Source: Phyllostachys edulis
Lineage: Eukaryota; Streptophyta; Magnoliopsida; Poales; Poaceae
DNA length: 64,000 nt
NCBI GenBank assembly: GCA_036346405.1
Contig: CM070554.1
Coordinates: 40,786,204 to 40,850,203 of the forward strand
Reading direction: 5' to 3'
Part shown: one piece after another, positions 48,601 to 59,222 of the stretch
Layout of the letters: each line of letters starts with the position of its first letter
Numbering within the stretch: position 1 is the first letter of the stretch
Notes under the pieces: model-generated
Database searches by the model: none
Told to the model about the DNA's origin: nothing
Seen by the model: the letters and a program-made list of their open reading frames with translations, nothing else
Position numbers and translations under genes: made by a program

Positions 48601-49123
48601 ACGGTCAATTCTACAAAGGGGGAGGTCTGCGGAGGCAAGGGTACGCGGGAAGAACTAGAGCCATCAGATCTAGATCGAACGGAGCGAGGTGACTAGGATG
48701 TTTGGACCAGCGAAGCGCACCAACAAATTGGGGCCGTTCGATGTGGATCGAATGACCCGGAGGAAGTGGGATGTTCGGACCATCCGAACGTGCCCTCAAG
48801 ATCGAGCCGCCCAGCACCAATCGAAGGAGGTCTAAACTTGGGAAGGAACCATGAAGGAGGTTTAGGCAGGGAAGGTACAATCACTTGGGGAGGTCTAGAC
48901 CTTAGGAGGTGCAGCCCAAAGGAGAACAAAGCAAGCAAGAGAAAAAGGGAAGGTCACAAAGCTCCAACAAACTCAACAAACCACCAAGAAATTTTAGTTG
49001 AATTTTGAGTTAGTCAATTTGAAATCCATCCGAAATTTCGAGTTAAGCTTTGAATTCTCATCAAAACAAAATAGTTCTTTTTATGTCGAAGGTTCAAAAA
49101 GGCTCCAAAATCGAGGTGTTATA
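45620..49123 (-). mobile_element. Reverse-oriented long solo LTR, 3.5 kb
   Basis: On the minus strand it starts TATAACACCTCG (TG decayed to TA) and ends GGGTCTCCACA, with target duplication GTTCT (45615-45619, 49124-49128). It belongs to the same group as 1-4713: the tandem repeat is shared in inverted form, and 46500-46570 matches the conserved 3' module. There is no internal sequence and no PBS. Frames inside are not genes. Confidence 0.85.
47950..48650 (-). repeat. ~60-bp tandem repeat in the solo LTR
   Basis: About 11 units of 57-60 bp follow one another. Each is made of two related halves: GGTTAGGATCTCCAAAGG-GGAGGTCCTAAC and GGTCAGATCTACAAAGG-GGAGGTGCGAGC. The array is more regular than its inverted relative at 1719-2105. 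Unit-to-unit differences are mostly indels in G or A runs. Confidence 0.85.
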
Positions 49124-49128
49124 GTTCT

Positions 49129-49719
49129 TGGGAGAGATTAGGAATTTGCTCTTTTTGAATTCTGAGGATGTCCTCGGCGAGGCGATTAGGTACGAGTCCT
49201 AATTACTCGAATGTAATTCTTGCTATATTGCGAATCGGACTTGAAACATGAATCTAATGCCGATTGCAGTGCTTCAATCTGATGCCCTTTGTCCTACGCA
49301 CTCCATCTTTAAGTAACTGTCGAAGAGGTGGCAGTTGCTCATTGAAGAGGCGCCTATTGGAAATCTGCATGTTGGTCGAGAGTAAAGCGGCGGTTGATAA
49401 ATTACTAACCGTTCGGTGGTTGTTGTCAGTGTCTTCGGACCATGAAACATCGCGTGGTATGGAGCAAATATGACATGTGTTCCATTCATCACACAGTAAG
49501 GAATATACTCAGAGTTAGATCTGAATGCCAATTCATTGCTTCTCTGGCGATCATCGGTCGAGGATTGGTCTGAGGACCTCATCAGGCTGTGGTACCCATT
49601 ATGTAACCTCTGGAATCCTTACGACCACAGTGGTCGTTAGCCTTAGGGGTTATGACCATGAAGACATATGGTCTTTTGTTATGTATTAGAGTAATGTATA
49701 GAGATTTTAATCCTCGTCA
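49129..49719 (-). repeat. 5' LTR of the Tat element, piece 2
   Basis: It is homologous to about 18083-18706. On the minus strand it starts TGACGAGGATTAAAATC. Compared with the left LTR it lacks some tens of bases in total. Confidence 0.85.
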
Positions 49720-50406
49720 CTGCCACAATTCCATTTCTCATTAAGTCAAATTTAACATTATTGAACATGTGATCATGAACCCATCGCAACTAAGCATGAC
49801 TGAGCATCTCTATGATACCCATATTGGTGATACAATTATGTCCAACTAATGTAATGACCATTTTATTGTGACAAGTGATTCTTGGTATTTAAATATTCAA
49901 TGGAGGCACAACGACAAATATGTGATTAACTATTTCCAAAAGTAGTTCATATAAAGATATAATGCAATTTGATATAAAACAATATAATTTTAAAATCATA
50001 GGTTCAATATGATCAAAGGACTACGACTTGCCTTGGCTTTGACTTTGCTCAGTTACCACACTTGGATCTTCAAAGTTTGCTTCTGCTCCTGCTCCATGAA
50101 ACAGGTCATCTAACGATAGAGAAAACAACAGGCGAAACACAAATAAATTCAAATAAAATCCAGAAAATAGTAAAGCAAACTCTAAAAGAAAGAGCTCGAT
50201 TTTAGATGAATTTAGGAATTTGAATGGATTGAATCGGAGTTCGAACGAAGGAGAATGGACTCTCGGAATATTTGCAGGAAAGGAAAAAAGAGAGAGAAAA
50301 CACTACTATGAATTTTAGAATTTTTTCTTTCGAAAGAAAATTCTAGACTACCGCCTCAGCATGACATCAGCAGGGAGAAAGGATTTCTGGCTGGAATTAA
50401 ATTTCT
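49720..50406 (-). mobile_element. Outer long LTR, piece 2
   Basis: This is the continuation of 16798-18008 after removal of the Tat element. The words GGTTCAATATGATCAAAGG and CGACTTGCCTTG (about 50000) match GGTGCAATATGGTCAAGGG and CAACTTGCCTTG at 47370-47400 in the reverse solo LTR, at the corresponding place. It is cut at 50406 by the next insertion. Confidence 0.65.
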
Positions 50407-50413
50407 TGTGGAT

Positions 50414-50435
50414 ATCATGAGGATATGCTCATGAT
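50414..50435. repeat. Terminal hairpin of the solo LTR
   Basis: ATCATGAG, loop GATATG, CTCATGAT is a perfect 8-bp stem seven bases from the LTR edge. The equivalents in the other two LTRs have ATCATGGG/CCCATGAT. Confidence 0.85.
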
Positions 50436-51186
50436 CTTAGGATGATGAAACAATTGGCAATGTGGCTTTTGGTTTGAAGTTTCGCGTTTTTCGACAAAGT
50501 TTGAATCTGTCGGTCGTGGTCCATCTGGCTTTTTATCTTGATTGTTGATATAAGTGGTGAATTGATTTTGGGATAGGTCATATCCATATTGTTAATGCAT
50601 ATATATTGTATGTTGCATGTTTGACTAGCGTGGGTCAAGTTGTGAAGAACTTGTTCCCGGATTCGTGTTTGCTTGTCTATTCTTTGTGCGGTGGCTTGCG
50701 AGGTCAATGACGGTCAGCGGCGAGGAGGATCGGGACTAAGCTTGGAAGTGAGGTCGGTAACGATCATGGATGCGGGTGAGGTCAAGCGACTCAAGCATGG
50801 CCGAATGGGCGAAGTATGACCGAACCAGGCGGTTCGGTCGTTGGTTGGATCAAGCGGTAGCGGAGTCGTTCAAGTGCTCGATGGTGCGGTGGGATCCGGA
50901 CGGAGACTTGGCGACATGGAGCCGTTGATCAACCTACGTGGCGAAGCAGGCGAGTGCTTCGAGCAAATGGACTCGGTCTTTTGGAGAAGGATCGAGAAGT
51001 GGTATTTTGGTAATTTTACCAAATACCATCTTAGTGACCTGACTAAGCTAAGCATGGCGTGGCGCATGGTGAAGCGGTTTAGATCATTCGAAGATGAAGA
51101 CGGCGCTTTGAGATGCGTGCGTGTGTGTTCCGTTGTTGTTGGGCCTTAACGGAAGCCCATTAAGGTTTTTAGGGTTTTGGGTGCCC

Positions 51187-51194
51187 TATAAAAG
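51187..51194 (+). promoter_or_regulatory. TATA box of the solo LTR
   Basis: TATAAAAG in GTGCCCTATAAAAGG. The same box lies on the minus strand at 55193-55200 and 63012-63019 in the two LTRs of the complete element. Confidence 0.65.
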
Positions 51195-53155
51195 GAATAG
51201 ATGATGGGACATTAGGTTTTGATGCTGCCAAGAGAAAAAAGAGAGCTTTTGTGTGGCGGCTTGTATGCCTGCCTGTAGTGCCCCCAATATTTCTATCCTG
51301 GAGAGCAAACAGAAAAAAATGTGAGCGCCCCTGTTGAATTAGAAGTCCTTGGCAGCGGTGTCCTGCAGATCCAGTCAGGGGCGTAGACAGAATCACTGCA
51401 AGCCTCGGGCCGGCCCAAGCAAGTTTGGCCCAACATCTGATTTCCCATAGCAATTTTTTCTATTTCTTTTGTGATTTTTTGGCTGGGCCTCGGGCCATTG
51501 CCCGAGAGGCCCGAGGCCCAGTTCCGCCCTGGATCCAGTGTTAGCAGAATCCATTTGTGCGACTGATTGCTTTTTCATCTGGATCTTTGATTGCCGGCAT
51601 TTTGCTGTTGGATGCATTTTCTGCCATGGCTGTGTGCGCCTGGGCAGCTCCCAAAAATCAGATCTCTTGGTAGCGGCGCCGATTGCCATTTCCTCTGTGC
51701 GCCCGTGAGAAAAGCAGCCGGCGGCGGCATCATCCAGTGAAGCTTGCGGCTGTAACTTTTTAGGTTGTTCCATCGGTTTGTGAACCGATTTTTCATTGAG
51801 CTTGGTTCTTTTTTTTACTGGAGTCGTTTCTTCCTGCGTGTTGCAAAAAAAAAAAAGAGGTCAAGGCCGGCGGCCGGGTAGTCTCGTCGGCAGACGCTGT
51901 GCTCTGCAGGAGATCAAAACCCTGTAGTGGCGCTGAGAGCCCAAAAAAAAAATCAAAGTTTCTTGGCAGCGGCTTGGAGCGGCGACTGTGCTTGATTGAT
52001 TTGTTATTGCCGTTCTATTTGGATCTGCGTTTTGGTTTGTCTACTGTGCGGCCGGAAAATCACGGCTTGGAGGCGGCCAGCTCCTTCCTGATAAGTCGGC
52101 AGCGGCAAATTTCTCTGTTTGTTTTGGCTCGTCATTTTTGCCTGCGCGTGTGGGGGCGCCCCCAAAGATTAGGCGCTGGTGTAGCCCCGTTGAAAAATGA
52201 GGCGCCTGTATCCTGAGGGACAGAAGCCCTGTGCGTGCCTGTTTACTTCTGAAAAATCGCCGCTTGGAAGAGTTGATTAGACAGAATTTAATTGCTTGTG
52301 CAGCGCGCCTGATAGGAAAATCTGTGCGCTTTTGAAGCCCTGTGCTACGCCATTTATTTTATTAACTTGTGCTGCCTTTATGAACCGGCTGTAGTTTGTT
52401 TTTCTCATCGGATCTGTGTGAACCGAATTTGCTTTGGTGTGGTGGTTGTTGTTGAGCGCCAAGGAGAAATAGGAGCGTGGCGTCTCGGACCGCAGAATTA
52501 GGAGCCCAGGCCACCACAGTGCGTTGGTCTAGTTTTGCAATGAATCAATTTTTGTTTATCGCCTCGGCTGCTCTCCTGTGCAAAAAAAATGTGAGCTTTG
52601 ATGGCGTCCTGTTCTGCTCTGAAATATCAGGAGTTGTGGCGGCGGCCTGTGGAGTGCCTGAGTGCCCGAGTGTGGCGGCGCCCTTCAATGTTGTCTGCAT
52701 TTGAGTGCTGTCTGTTTGTTTCATGCACATGAGTAAAATGCTTTGCTATTTTTGAGTTGATTCAAGATCTGGGAGATTGCTTGTTGGCTCAATCCTGTGC
52801 TCTAGTAGTGTGTTACAGTTTTAGGATTAATTAATTGCTAGTCTGGTATCTCCTGGAGAAAAACGATCCAGAGTTTTTGTCATCTGTTTATTTCTAGCTG
52901 CTGCACCTTCTTGCTTGTGTCATGCTCATGAATTGAGAAGCCATCTCAGAATTTTTGTGCATGCAGTTGTGAGGTGTTTTTAGTCTTTTGCTTAGGGGTT
53001 TGATCGGATTCAACATAGGTTATCCGCTGTGCCTGTATACAGATCTTCATAGCTTTTATAGCTATTGAAGTGAAAGTGGTGTTGAGTTCGATCGAGATGA
53101 AAAATTGAGAAAGCGTCTATTCACCCCCCCCTCTAGTCGCCTTTCCGGTCCTACA

Positions 53156-53534
53156 TTTCTAAAGGAAAATAAATTTAATACTGACATGTGGGACCCACTC
53201 AGCAGGGACTAGGTTCATGGTGAGCTGAGTCTACGGGTTTTTGGCTCGAGCTTACCACATGGACTACCACGTATCGCTAACTAGATGACACATGAGCGAC
53301 AAAGTAGAGGTGGCTCTTGAGGTGTACGAGAGAGGGACGAGAGAATAGGGGAGGCACGACCGGCGACAAGCGTCTTGTGGCGATGGTGACGAGAGGCAAG
53401 GTAGGGTTATCCAAGGACAAAAATTTAGCGGTGGTGTTGAGGTGATCCTTCTGGTGGCGATAGCTTCGACAAAGCGGTGGAAGCGGCTTCGGGTGTGAGG
53501 ATTGACGCGCCAGAGAGAACAGAGATTAGCACGG
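53156..53534 (-). mobile_element. Outer long LTR, piece 3
   Basis: This is the 379 bp between the solo LTR and the complete gag-only element. The left edge carries the TTTCT duplication and the right edge CACGG (53530-53534), repeated at 63812-63816. It shows that both insertions hit the same older sequence. Confidence 0.6.
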
Positions 53535-55978
53535 TGTAGGACCGGAAGACGACTAGAGGGGTGAATAGGCGCTTTACGTATTTTTCACCTCGATCGAACT
53601 CAACACTACTTTCACTCCAATAGCTATAAAAGCTATGAAGATCGTATATAAGCTGGCGGATCCTGTGTTGAATCCGATCAAACCCCTAAACAATAGACCA
53701 AAAACAACTCACGACTGCAAGCACAAAATCAAACTAGTGGATGAAATCCATCACGGGATTTTTCCTCAGCCAACACACATAGCCTCACCGGATTACATTC
53801 TTGTGCACAAGACAATAGATCTCACAGTGGCAATAAACAAAAGTGGCTAATCACACCACTAGCAATAAACACAAGTGGCCACAAAAGCTATCAAAGCCAA
53901 GGCAATAAAAAATCTCAAACGACTAGAGATCGGATCAAGCATTAAACTAAGACTAGCCAAAATCTGCTTTGCACGCCACTTCATTTCTCTTGGCACACAA
54001 ATTGGGCGCCGCCACGGTGTTCTTCAAGCACACACGGAGCACTCAAAAACTGAACCAAACTCAAAGAACAAATCGATTTCAACTCTGAGATGAGGCTCAA
54101 TGCAACAACGGTATACTTGAGATCAGCCGGGTCAGTATCAACCTTTTACTGACAAACCCAGGAAGCAGTTTACAGACCGGAGCCGATAAGCACAAGCAAC
54201 GCTCACGACCAAAGAGAACCAAAACTCGGTTGAGTCTCAAAGCAATGATGCGGTAGAATAAACAAACAAAAACGATAGAGCTATTTGGATTCACTCGCAA
54301 GGCTATAAAAGTCATCCTCAGGTCCGGTTCCTCTGGCGTAGCGATACGTAGCCGCCTGAGGCTCCGGATTCTGCGTGTGCACAGTGACGATCTACAAAAA
54401 CAGGAAACCAATACAAAACTCCAAAACCTTGATTAAGTCGCCACCAAAACTCTAATCTAGCTTACGGTATAGAAGGCTTCAAATCGTCGTGACCAAGAAA
54501 AACAAATCTGAGTCAAAAGTCGCCATCACGGGGGTTTACATTTCTCTACTAAGACCGGTCACAAGACTCGGTAGCAGCAATTAGAAGAAAAAATTCTAAA
54601 CAGATAAAGCTGCAGAGACTTGAAAAGAGCAAGGTAGGAAATTTCGGACACAAAAATCAAGCCATGATTTTACGCATTCTCACAGGGAGGAACAATGCGC
54701 GCCACTAGGCGATACCTTGATGCGCCCTCGGCTTTCTACGGGCCATTAATTTTTTCTAAGCGAGGCCGCCACCGGTCCCTATTTCTCAACAAAGAAGACA
54801 AAAAAATACGCCTGTGATTGAATAAAAAAGATGGAAAGCAAGATAATAAACAAATATAAATTCCAAGCAAGACTCGGATTCATAAACCGATGGAATCTAG
54901 TAAAGGGCTTCTGACCTCGCCATGAGCAATCCACTCAAATCATACAAGATCTTTGAACTTCTTACAAGCAAGAATCAAAAAGCAATGAGACTATCAAAGC
55001 CGCCGCCACACTCATTTTTTTTTCAAGGGCCTATTTGTGCGGGGCACTACAAGCGAGCCTCAAGCCGCCATGGAATTTTTAGCGGAACGAGCGGCATATG
55101 CCACTCCCATTTTTGCTATCCTCCAGGCGCCGCCACCCTTAGCTCAAAAACCATTGTTTTTTTTACACATCATCATTTCCCAATCACAATTTCTTTTATA
55201 GGGCACCCAAAACCCTAAAAACCTTAATGGGCTTCCGTTAAGGTCCAACAACAACGGAACACACACGCACGCATCTCAAAGCGCCGTCTTCATCGTCGAT
55301 TGATCTAAACCGCTTCACCATCGCCGACCAGCGCGGCTTAGTCAAAAAAGGTCACAAAGGCGGTATTTGGTAAAATTACCAAAATACCCTTCTCGATCCT
55401 TTCAAAAGACCGAGTCCATCTGTTGAAGCAATCGCCGCCGCCACGTGTAGGTTGATCAACGGCTCCATGTCGTCAAGTCTCTCCGTCCGGATCCCACCGC
55501 ACCACCGAGCACTTGCAACAACTCCGCCAGCAGATCCAACCGGTCGCCGAACCGCCCGATTCGGTCATCCTTATCCATTCAGCCACGCTTGAGGTGGTGA
55601 CCTCACCCGGCATCCATGATCGTTACGGACCTCGGCTCTCCAAGCTTAGTTCCAATCCACCTCGCCGTTGACCGTCCTTGACCTCCAAGCCACGACTGAC
55701 AATAGACAAGCAAACACGAATCAGGAACAAGTTCTTCACAACTTGACCCACGTTAGCTAAAACATGCAATATGCAACACATATGCATTAACAAACATGGA
55801 TATGACCTATCCCAAAAACAATTCACCACTTAAATCAACATTCAAGCACAAAAGCGGTCGGACCGCGTGACGACGACAAATATGAAACTTTGTCGAAAGC
55901 GTGAAACTTCAAACCAAAAGCCACATTGCCAATTGTTTCATCATCCTAAGATCATGGGCATATCCCATGATATCCACA
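53535..55978 (-). repeat. 3' LTR of the gag-only element
   Basis: It has TG...CA ends, a minus-strand TATA box at 55193-55200 and a terminal hairpin at 55951-55971 (ATCATGGG, CATAT, CCCATGAT). It differs from the 5' LTR in many small patches despite the perfect target duplication. Confidence 0.92.
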
Positions 55979-58900
55979 ATCTCCCCTTGATGAACACATT
56001 GGCAATCTCTCGGAAAATGTAAGTTTGTGGTTTGAAAAATAAAATACTCGAGTTTTTAGCACAAAGGCACAACTTGGTCCATTAGCAAGAAAAAGCAATG
56101 GAAAAGACCAAGCTGGCTTCAGAATAGCATAGATAAGTGAGATAAGGCAAAAAGAAGCAAGAAAGCTTCAAATTCCAGAGAGACGACAAAAATCTCACTT
56201 AAGGTCCATATGAAAGAAAGAACAATTGTTCTATTTGACCTAAGATCATTGTGAGTCTTCAAGAATTGCAATTCAAATTCAGAAAAGGCAATAAGATCAA
56301 AAGAATGCAATATGAATGCTCCCCCTCACTATGATCACCATTTTAAAACTTCTCCATTTCTCCCCCTTACAAAACTACTCCCCCATAACCAAAAAGCTCT
56401 TTAATTACATTACATTTTCGCTATATCTTCTCCCCCTTTGACAATGGATTCATCAAGGAATCATCACTTCCTCTCATCCAGAGTTGACAAATGCACAAGC
56501 AAGAAAGAAGCAAAAGAAAGAGCATGCATAAAATGCAATGGGTTGGCTTCATTTTTGTTTTGATTTATCAATTTTTAGGTAAAAGAAGCTTTGGAGATTA
56601 CTCAATTGAACAGGCTAGCATTTCTACCATTACTCAAGATACAGCAAGCCTGACAAAACTAGCAAGATCATGTTAAGACATATATAGCAAAGCTAGGCTA
56701 ATGAGCTCAATATATCACATGTTGTTGGGTAAAATTAAGCAATGCTTCAAAATTAGTAAGTTCAACAACAGGTATCCTAAAGTGATAATGGCCATATCAG
56801 AATGTCATTGTGAGATCCAGAAGCTAGCAAAAACCATCTTAGAGACAAAAAGTCCTAAATTGAATCATTTAACTCAATTTTTGTCAAAAGCCCAAATTTC
56901 AACTATTTTTCATTTGCAATGAATATTTAAGTTGATAAAAGGTCTATCTTAGTAAAGAAGATCCTGGACTAGGAGCCATCCACAATCTCTTCCTAAACTT
57001 CAACCAATTTGACAATTTGCATTTTTAGCCATGTGCTAGATCTCAAGCCTCACTCGACCATCCCAAGCAACAAAAGCTTAAAAGAGTGGTCTAAGTCATC
57101 CAAAACTCCCCACGAGTTCATGCCTAGTACAATGGCAAGCCGTCTCATGAGAAAGAATTGGTGAGATCGGTTTTTTCGCACAAAAGAGATCATTTTTCAT
57201 TTTGCACAAGGGCTATTTTAGATTTTTTAATGGTGAAAGCTCAAAGATGTTCAATTCTAGATTCCGAGCTAACAAAGCAATTTTGACAGGCCAATGTCAC
57301 AAAGCGATCACTAATTGTGCAACTAGCTAAAAGATCCACAAATTGCAATTTTAGGTTCAAGTTGTATTAAAGTTCTAGCTCAATTAGCAAAGACATTCTT
57401 GCACATGTAAAAGCATGATAATTCTAGCAAGTCAAAGAACTAGACACAATCTTGAGCAAGAATTGAAATACTAAAGCTCAATAGGGTAATAAGCAAAGCT
57501 TCATTAATAAAAAGAAAGAAGCGGTAAAGCTTATATTACAAGTATCTTTTTGTGATTTTTCATTTGTATGTAATATGATACAATGAGATGCACAAAAGAT
57601 GTAAAAGCCTAAAAAGATCACAAGGATCAAAAGATCCAAAGAAGATACCACTTGAAAAAGGTATCAGAAAAGATCCACAAAAGCTCAAATGAACAAGGAA
57701 AGTTCAGATGAACAGAAAAGGTTCCGAAAAGAACTAAGAAAGTTCCGAAAAGAACCAACTCCCCCTCAAACCAACCCATAGGATAAATTATCCCTTACTC
57801 GCATATCAAGGTGGCAAACCTTGTTGGGTCAAAAAGCTTTGAGGGGAGATCTGCCAAAAGGCCTTGGACTCCACAAAAACTAGCACAAAAACTTCAAACA
57901 CCACACGATTTCTAGGAAAAGCAACTCGAAAAGCTAGGGAGCGGAACACCAACACTAAAAAGCTTACAGGGCAACTCAAAAACACCGCTAACACTAGTGA
58001 TTGGGAGACAAGCTCGACCTAGGCATTTGAAGAAAGCATCCTAGAAAATCATGGGATAAGAAGAGTGCCTAGAAAGGATACGTGCTAGAACAGAGCCTCC
58101 TATCTACCCTGAACCGAACAAACCCAAATGCTATGCAAGGTAGACTAGGGATACCATACACAAAAGTAGGGTATAGAAGCTCGAACCTGAGTCGCACTGG
58201 TTGGCAGTGAGATGTAGTCATGATGGATGAAGATCCATTTCTTGAAGCTTCAGAAGGTAGTTGCGCTCACCCATCATCCTCATCTCAAATTCCTTCGTCT
58301 CCAAAACGTGATAGTCATCATGAAGGCACAAATGAAGAAGAACCAACAGCTTGAAATCATGAATCACATGTTCTTCTTCTCAAATGAAAAGACTACACAA
58401 AAGAGACAAAGAAAGTCTATGCCTTGGTACTGGGTTAGTGAGACATTATCTAAAGAAACAGTACCAAGACACATGACTAGCAAGGATAGCAAAAGATGAT
58501 CCAAAGCTCATAACAGCGTATAATCAACAACTAAGAGCATGAGCATGAAGATAAACAAACAATTACAGCACATGCTATCCAAGACATGACAAAGCTCAAA
58601 CTATCCTTAATCAACAATAAGGTATAGGAGCAAGCAAACAAGCACATAGCATATCACCCATCATATACACAGTCAAAAGCAAGCTAGTGAAAGCTATGGC
58701 AAGACTCATGCATCCACAATTAACAGTAAAGCACAATAACCATGTAAGCATAAAGCATTTTAGAACAAATCATGAATAATGTATGCTAACATGGATATCA
58801 AGTGAACATGTGGATACACAAGGCAAAAATTAACAAGAGCAATATGATAAATGTATGAAATCAATACAAGCTCTTGAAGACAAAACCAAGCTTATATAAC

Positions 58901-59222
58901 CATGGCAATAATGATCAACAATATAATACATGGATACATAAGCAAGGTAAAGGCATGATAAAGGATATCAAAAGTGTAATACATGCCAATATGGTACAAG
59001 TGAGCACAAAGCAAGCACAACATGCCAAGTATGAGTAATCATGAAGATACATGCATGAAGGTATAAGATTGCTCACAAAATAGGTGTAGATGCTAATCAT
59101 TAAAGTACATGCCTCTTGGAGGCCATCATTGAGGTGGAGAACCATCAAGTGTCTCGATCAAGTAATGAAGCAAAAGATCAGAATCCTATAAGTCCATGTT
59201 CTCCAACCCGCGTTCTCGGTAC
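55979..59222. other. Non-coding interior of the gag-only element
   Basis: This is the region between the gag stop and the 3' LTR, AT-rich and lacking any recognisable pol domain on either strand. The minus strand ends with the polypurine tract AAGGGGAGAT at about 55979-55989. Short frames in it have no family features. It occupies the place where pol would be in an autonomous relative. Confidence 0.6.

Larger units (their letters stand above)
18009..49719 (-). mobile_element. Tat-lineage Ty3/gypsy retrotransposon with antisense gene
   Basis: This minus-strand element has LTRs at both ends (18009-18706 and 45561-49719, the latter split), gag, protease, RT, RNase H and integrase, then a plus-strand antisense gene before the 3' LTR. 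That layout and the antisense gene (transposase_28-like protein) are known from the Tat/Retand/Grande/RIRE2 group. Removing three inserts (26937-41648, 43431-45008, 45620-49123) with their duplications leaves about 11.9 kb, normal for the lineage. The edges are TA/TG...CA/TA after decay. All gag-pol frames are broken. Confidence 0.85.
50407..53155 (+). mobile_element. Solo LTR of the gag-only family, 2749 bp
   Basis: TGTGGATATCATGAGG...GGTCCTACA is flanked by a perfect TTTCT duplication (50402-50406, 53156-53160). It is the forward counterpart of the LTRs at 53535-55978 and 61331-63811. A TATA box lies at 51187-51194. A G/C-rich C-tract (CACCCCCCCCTC) lies near the 3' end. Confidence 0.92.

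Noticed and set aside
47950..48650. Regular repeats that could be mistaken for a CRISPR-like array
   Set aside because: There are no unique spacers, the units touch, and the setting is a plant LTR.
55979..59148. Search for copia protease, integrase or RT motifs in the gag-only element
   Set aside because: No integrase or RT signature was seen on either strand; the space is AT-rich and non-coding as far as I can read.
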